From assembly GCA_036375715.1 (NCBI GenBank), contig DASVBS010000069.1:37480-101479 (forward strand): a DNA stretch of 64,000 nucleotides. The letters are read 5' to 3'. Every line of letters starts with the position of its first letter. The first letter of the stretch is position 1. A model generated the notes under the pieces. That model was not told the origin of the DNA, did not search any database, and saw only the letters and a program-made list of their open reading frames with translations. Below are positions 61,531 to 64,000 of this stretch, piece after piece. The stretch is from Longimicrobiaceae bacterium (lineage in GTDB: Bacteria; Gemmatimonadota; Gemmatimonadetes; Longimicrobiales; Longimicrobiaceae). Made by a program: the position numbers and the translations under genes.

Positions 61531-63303
61531 ATGTCTACGCCATGGCACCGGAACCGGGGTAGCGTACCGGGCCGCGCCCACGGTGGGTTTGGCTTCTATG
61601 ACTCCGCCTACCAGATCGCACTGGTGCCCCAGGACGAGCTCGAGCCCGCCGTCGTGGTCGACCATGAGATCACCCATGTGTACTTGGTGCAGAGAAGCAG
61701 CATGGGCTTGCTGGAGCGAATCCTCCTCTGGCTGGTGTGGTCGGCGCACGAGCAGGGTGGCGACCCGCGCGTGATCGCGGCAATCCAGGACATGACGAAC
61801 GCGGTGCTCAGGGCCACCGAGTCCACCCACGAGGCGATCGCGTGGCTCGGAACCGAGATGCAGACAGAGGAGCGTGAGGAGCTGCGTGCTCCACCCGACT
61901 TCGCCCCCGGTGTGCAGAGGCTCAGAAAGACGCTCGAGGGTATGCCCGGCCGTCCGGAAGGCAGCCTCGCCGAGCGACACACCGAGGTCATGACAATCGC
62001 CGACGAGATCGGCGTCGTGGCGCTCGACCTGCCGCTGATGCGCGAGCTATGGGAGGCCCCGGAGCAGGTCATTCGCCGCCTGGACAATGCCCTTCGTACG
62101 ACGTCCAACGCGCCGCAACAGCGTTTCGAATGGCTCTGCAGCTACTTCGAGACGGTCCCCTATGCGGAGGCCCTCAGCTGGGCAAAGCGCCGCGCCGGCA
62201 TTTTGCCGGCCACCGAAGAAGACCCCGACGGGGTAAAAGTCCCGCATCTGCCGCCCGGTGGCAAAGACCGCTCGATCTTCAGCCGCCGTCGCGCCCCCCT
62301 CCCTGTGGTGCGTCGGACCGACCTGCCTCGAGCGGAGACCGCGAAGCTGATGCGGACGCTTCTGACCCGGGTTGGGCTGCACGCGCTGGTGACGACCGCC
62401 GGAGAACGGCCCGCGAACGTGCTCTCGGACGATGAGCTTCTGGAGGCCTTCGACATTTTTGACGTGACTCACGGATTCCTGTTCGGGCTGGACCGCTATG
62501 CACAGACCTGTGTGCTCGATCGCCGAGAAGTCGCCCGCGAACGGCCCCTCCCTGATGATCCCGTTCAAAACGTCTTCCTGCTCGACCTGGAGCCATATCT
62601 GATCGTCTCCAGAAACCGGACACCGTCGGTGGTGAACTTCGCTCGTCGCAGCGAGTGGGTGGAGGGGTTGCTCATCCGTGCCCCGATGCGAGGCGAGGAC
62701 GAAGATGGAACGCCGCTGAGCTCGACCTGGACCGTCGACGAGGAGACTGCGCGTCCGTTTCTCCGATCGTATTCCAACCGGGGAGCGATCATCGCGAGCA
62801 GCGTGCGCTATGATCTGGGCGCGGGCGACTTCGAGGGGATGGATTGCCTGGTGGACATCCCTCACGTGGTGGTGGCGATCAGCGACTTCCGCTCGCTCTG
62901 GATGCGGCTCATTTCCCGGGGGCTGGCGGAATCATCAGAAGTGGAGTGGAAGGCCATGCCATCCCCGGCGGGGCGGAAGCACTACGGGTTCCTGGTCCTC
63001 AAGCCGGCCGACCGATCCTTCCCGGTGGTTCTCAACCCTTCACCGGTCGAGCATTTTCGCCGCGTCGTGAGCGTCGCCGAGGCGCTGCCATCACCCCGCG
63101 GCGTGCGCCTCCGAGAGAGTCTCGCGCCGCCGCCCATCTGGCTGGGCGCGATGGAGCACGCCGTGATGACTGCCGCCGCGGTGTTCGAAGTGGGTTCGCG
63201 GCCGGATGCAGTGATGATGGCGGCGCTGGCCTACACCGCCAACAACCCGCAGCTCGGTGACTCCTTGAGCCAACTGCAGGAGGCTCTGCGGCGCCCTCGG
63301 TGA
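61531..63303 (+). CDS. Uncharacterised protein with HEITH (zincin-like) motif
   Basis: This 590-residue soluble protein is not recognised. Near the N-terminus VVVDHEITHVYLVQRSS carries HEITH (His45-Glu46-His49), the zinc-protease signature HExxH, followed by an amphipathic helix with Glu74, a possible third ligand. The middle (about 110-260) is helical and polar. The C-terminal half (about 320-590) has strands such as VFLLDLEPYLIVSRN, WVEGLLIRAPMRG, YGFLVLKPADRSFPVVLN and helices near AMEHAVMTAAAVFEVG. There is no signal peptide. GGGGAGG precedes ATG 61531. With the small membrane protein upstream it forms an isolated pair, whose function may be proteolytic or structural. Confidence 0.75.
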   Translation: MSTPWHRNRGSVPGRAHGGFGFYDSAYQIALVPQDELEPAVVVDHEITHVYLVQRSSMGLLERILLWLVWSAHEQGGDPRVIAAIQDMTNAVLRATESTHEAIAWLGTEMQTEEREELRAPPDFAPGVQRLRKTLEGMPGRPEGSLAERHTEVMTIADEIGVVALDLPLMRELWEAPEQVIRRLDNALRTTSNAPQQRFEWLCSYFETVPYAEALSWAKRRAGILPATEEDPDGVKVPHLPPGGKDRSIFSRRRAPLPVVRRTDLPRAETAKLMRTLLTRVGLHALVTTAGERPANVLSDDELLEAFDIFDVTHGFLFGLDRYAQTCVLDRREVARERPLPDDPVQNVFLLDLEPYLIVSRNRTPSVVNFARRSEWVEGLLIRAPMRGEDEDGTPLSSTWTVDEETARPFLRSYSNRGAIIASSVRYDLGAGDFEGMDCLVDIPHVVVAISDFRSLWMRLISRGLAESSEVEWKAMPSPAGRKHYGFLVLKPADRSFPVVLNPSPVEHFRRVVSVAEALPSPRGVRLRESLAPPPIWLGAMEHAVMTAAAVFEVGSRPDAVMMAALAYTANNPQLGDSLSQLQEALRRPR

Positions 63304-63618
63304 GCCTCACACCCCAGGGGTGCCGCTGATGGCTTCGATGAGCACGGGCGGGCCCTTCCCACGCTGGCTACGAACCCATTCCGTCATCCCATCACCTCAC
63401 CTCGCGGACCTTCGGCTTGCGGCGGACGAAGCACGACTTCGCCGTTCCTGAGGTCCCCACAGCCGAGAGCGAGTGCGATGACGGGCGAGAACCGGCGGCG
63501 CGTCGGTGTTCGCGGTCAGCTCCTGTTCGAACGGTTTTCCGTGGCGAACGGCGACCGATCGCAGCGGGATCGGTCGTGAGGGCGGAGCCTCTGCGAACCT
63601 GGAGTGCAGCGCTTGTGC
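63304..63618. other. Gap downstream of the HEITH gene
   Basis: About 315 bp contain no convincing gene. A short CACCCC-A-GGGGTG palindrome at 63309-63321, just after the stop, could be a small hairpin. Nothing else is evident. Confidence 0.4.
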
Positions 63619-63807
63619 TCAGCCGCGAGTGTTTCGTTGGTCGAGGGCCGCGACGACCTTCCTGAGCACTTCCCTTCGCTTCTTCAGTGAATCACGAAAG
63701 TCCTGCGAGTCCGTCCCGGCGATCTCCATCCCGAGATCGGACAGGACGCTTTCCAGCACGTCGCGGAAGATGGCGGTTTCGGCGGGCGTGAGCTCGACGT
63801 TCAGCAT
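63619..63807 (-). CDS. Small helical protein of unknown function
   Basis: ATG 63807 (62 residues) is fixed by GGAGGA 6 nt upstream; the longer open frame has an untypical N-terminus. The sequence (LNVELTPAETAIFRDVLESVLSDLGMEI then TDSQDFRDSLKKRREVLRKVVAALDQ) predicts two amphipathic helices with an acidic first and basic second half, suggesting a helical hairpin or dimer. It is not recognised as a named family. It is convergent with the HEITH gene. Confidence 0.75.
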   Translation of the reverse strand: MLNVELTPAETAIFRDVLESVLSDLGMEIAGTDSQDFRDSLKKRREVLRKVVAALDQRNTRG

Positions 63808-64000
63808 GGAGTCCTCCCGAAGTAGGTAAGCCCCCAAGAGCCCCGCAAATGCCGTCCCACCCGGTACGCCGCGATGGGATCCACAGCCGCACCATCCCTC
63901 GCGTCGGGTGAGCCGCGATCGATGGACACGGTCTCGGTCGATGTCCATCGCCCGTGTGGTTTGTCGCCTGGGGAGTCAGAGGCGGATCGGTCTCCGCCTC

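Overview
The window is high-GC bacterial chromosomal DNA with densely packed genes and no plasmid, phage or insertion-sequence genes. Two SusC/SusD outer-membrane pairs, many lipoproteins, Tat-type secreted oxidoreductases, a planctomycete-style DUF1549/DUF1553 + DUF1501 unit and a heme A synthase point to an aerobic, Gram-negative glycan scavenger. The style of the SusC-like proteins (an N-terminal carboxypeptidase-regulatory domain followed by a VAVGYG plug motif) and the overall gene mix are most like Gemmatimonadota. This placement is inference: no rRNA gene is present to fix it.

Layout. 1-7819: a sodium/solute symporter (minus strand, cut by the window edge), a ROK regulator and a SusC/SusD pair. 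The symporter and the SusC gene share an identical 15-bp promoter/operator module. 8105-20706: housekeeping and lipoprotein genes (DoxX, hydrolase, ctaA, DUF302, Gfo/Idh/MocA, methyltransferase, DUF2214, DUF4893, phosphotransferase, META-domain lipoprotein), with a frameshifted hydrogenase iron-sulfur-subunit-like pseudogene next to ctaA. 20807-31571: a degradative block with a Sde182/DUF1593 lipoprotein, a cytochrome/DUF1549/DUF1553 protein, a DUF1501 protein, a membrane-cytochrome-LRR fusion, DUF4185 and a sulfatase. 31848-37475: a PadR/membrane-protein operon, alaA, an MBL-rhodanese fusion and a small protein consisting only of a TonB plug domain. 37712-52993: a LacI regulator and a roughly 14-kb same-strand gene run (SusC, SusD, DUF3823, ThuA-dehydrogenase-HEAT-cupredoxin fusion, MFS transporter, ThuA, cupin, UPF0261, TIM-barrel). 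53325-60756: a small lipoprotein, DUF1080, msrC, a site-2 protease, two GreA-like factors flanking an ECF sigma factor, a universal stress protein, and a divergent ArsR/SRPBCC pair. 61122-63807: a two-gene unit of unknown function (small membrane protein plus a 590-residue HEITH protein) and a small helical protein.

How it fits together. Each SusCD pair has its own regulator (ROK or LacI) and a candidate inner-membrane carrier (SSS or MFS). Neither has a classical glycoside hydrolase nearby. The recurring ThuA, Gfo/Idh/MocA, DUF1080 and PVC-type dehydrogenase families suggest oxidative (3-keto-sugar-like) rather than simple hydrolytic sugar breakdown.

The most unusual non-coding content is a set of intergenic heptanucleotide repeats in three sequence families (GRAGCYA, GAATTTT, GTTATCM). 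They are often arranged as inverted arms and in two clear cases contain the stop codon of the upstream gene. Other notable regulatory DNA is the shared ROK-locus operator, 10-bp-phased GTYCAT repeats on the lacI-type promoter, a PadR promoter with tandem repeats, and an ArsR palindrome. No tRNA, rRNA or CRISPR array was found by eye.
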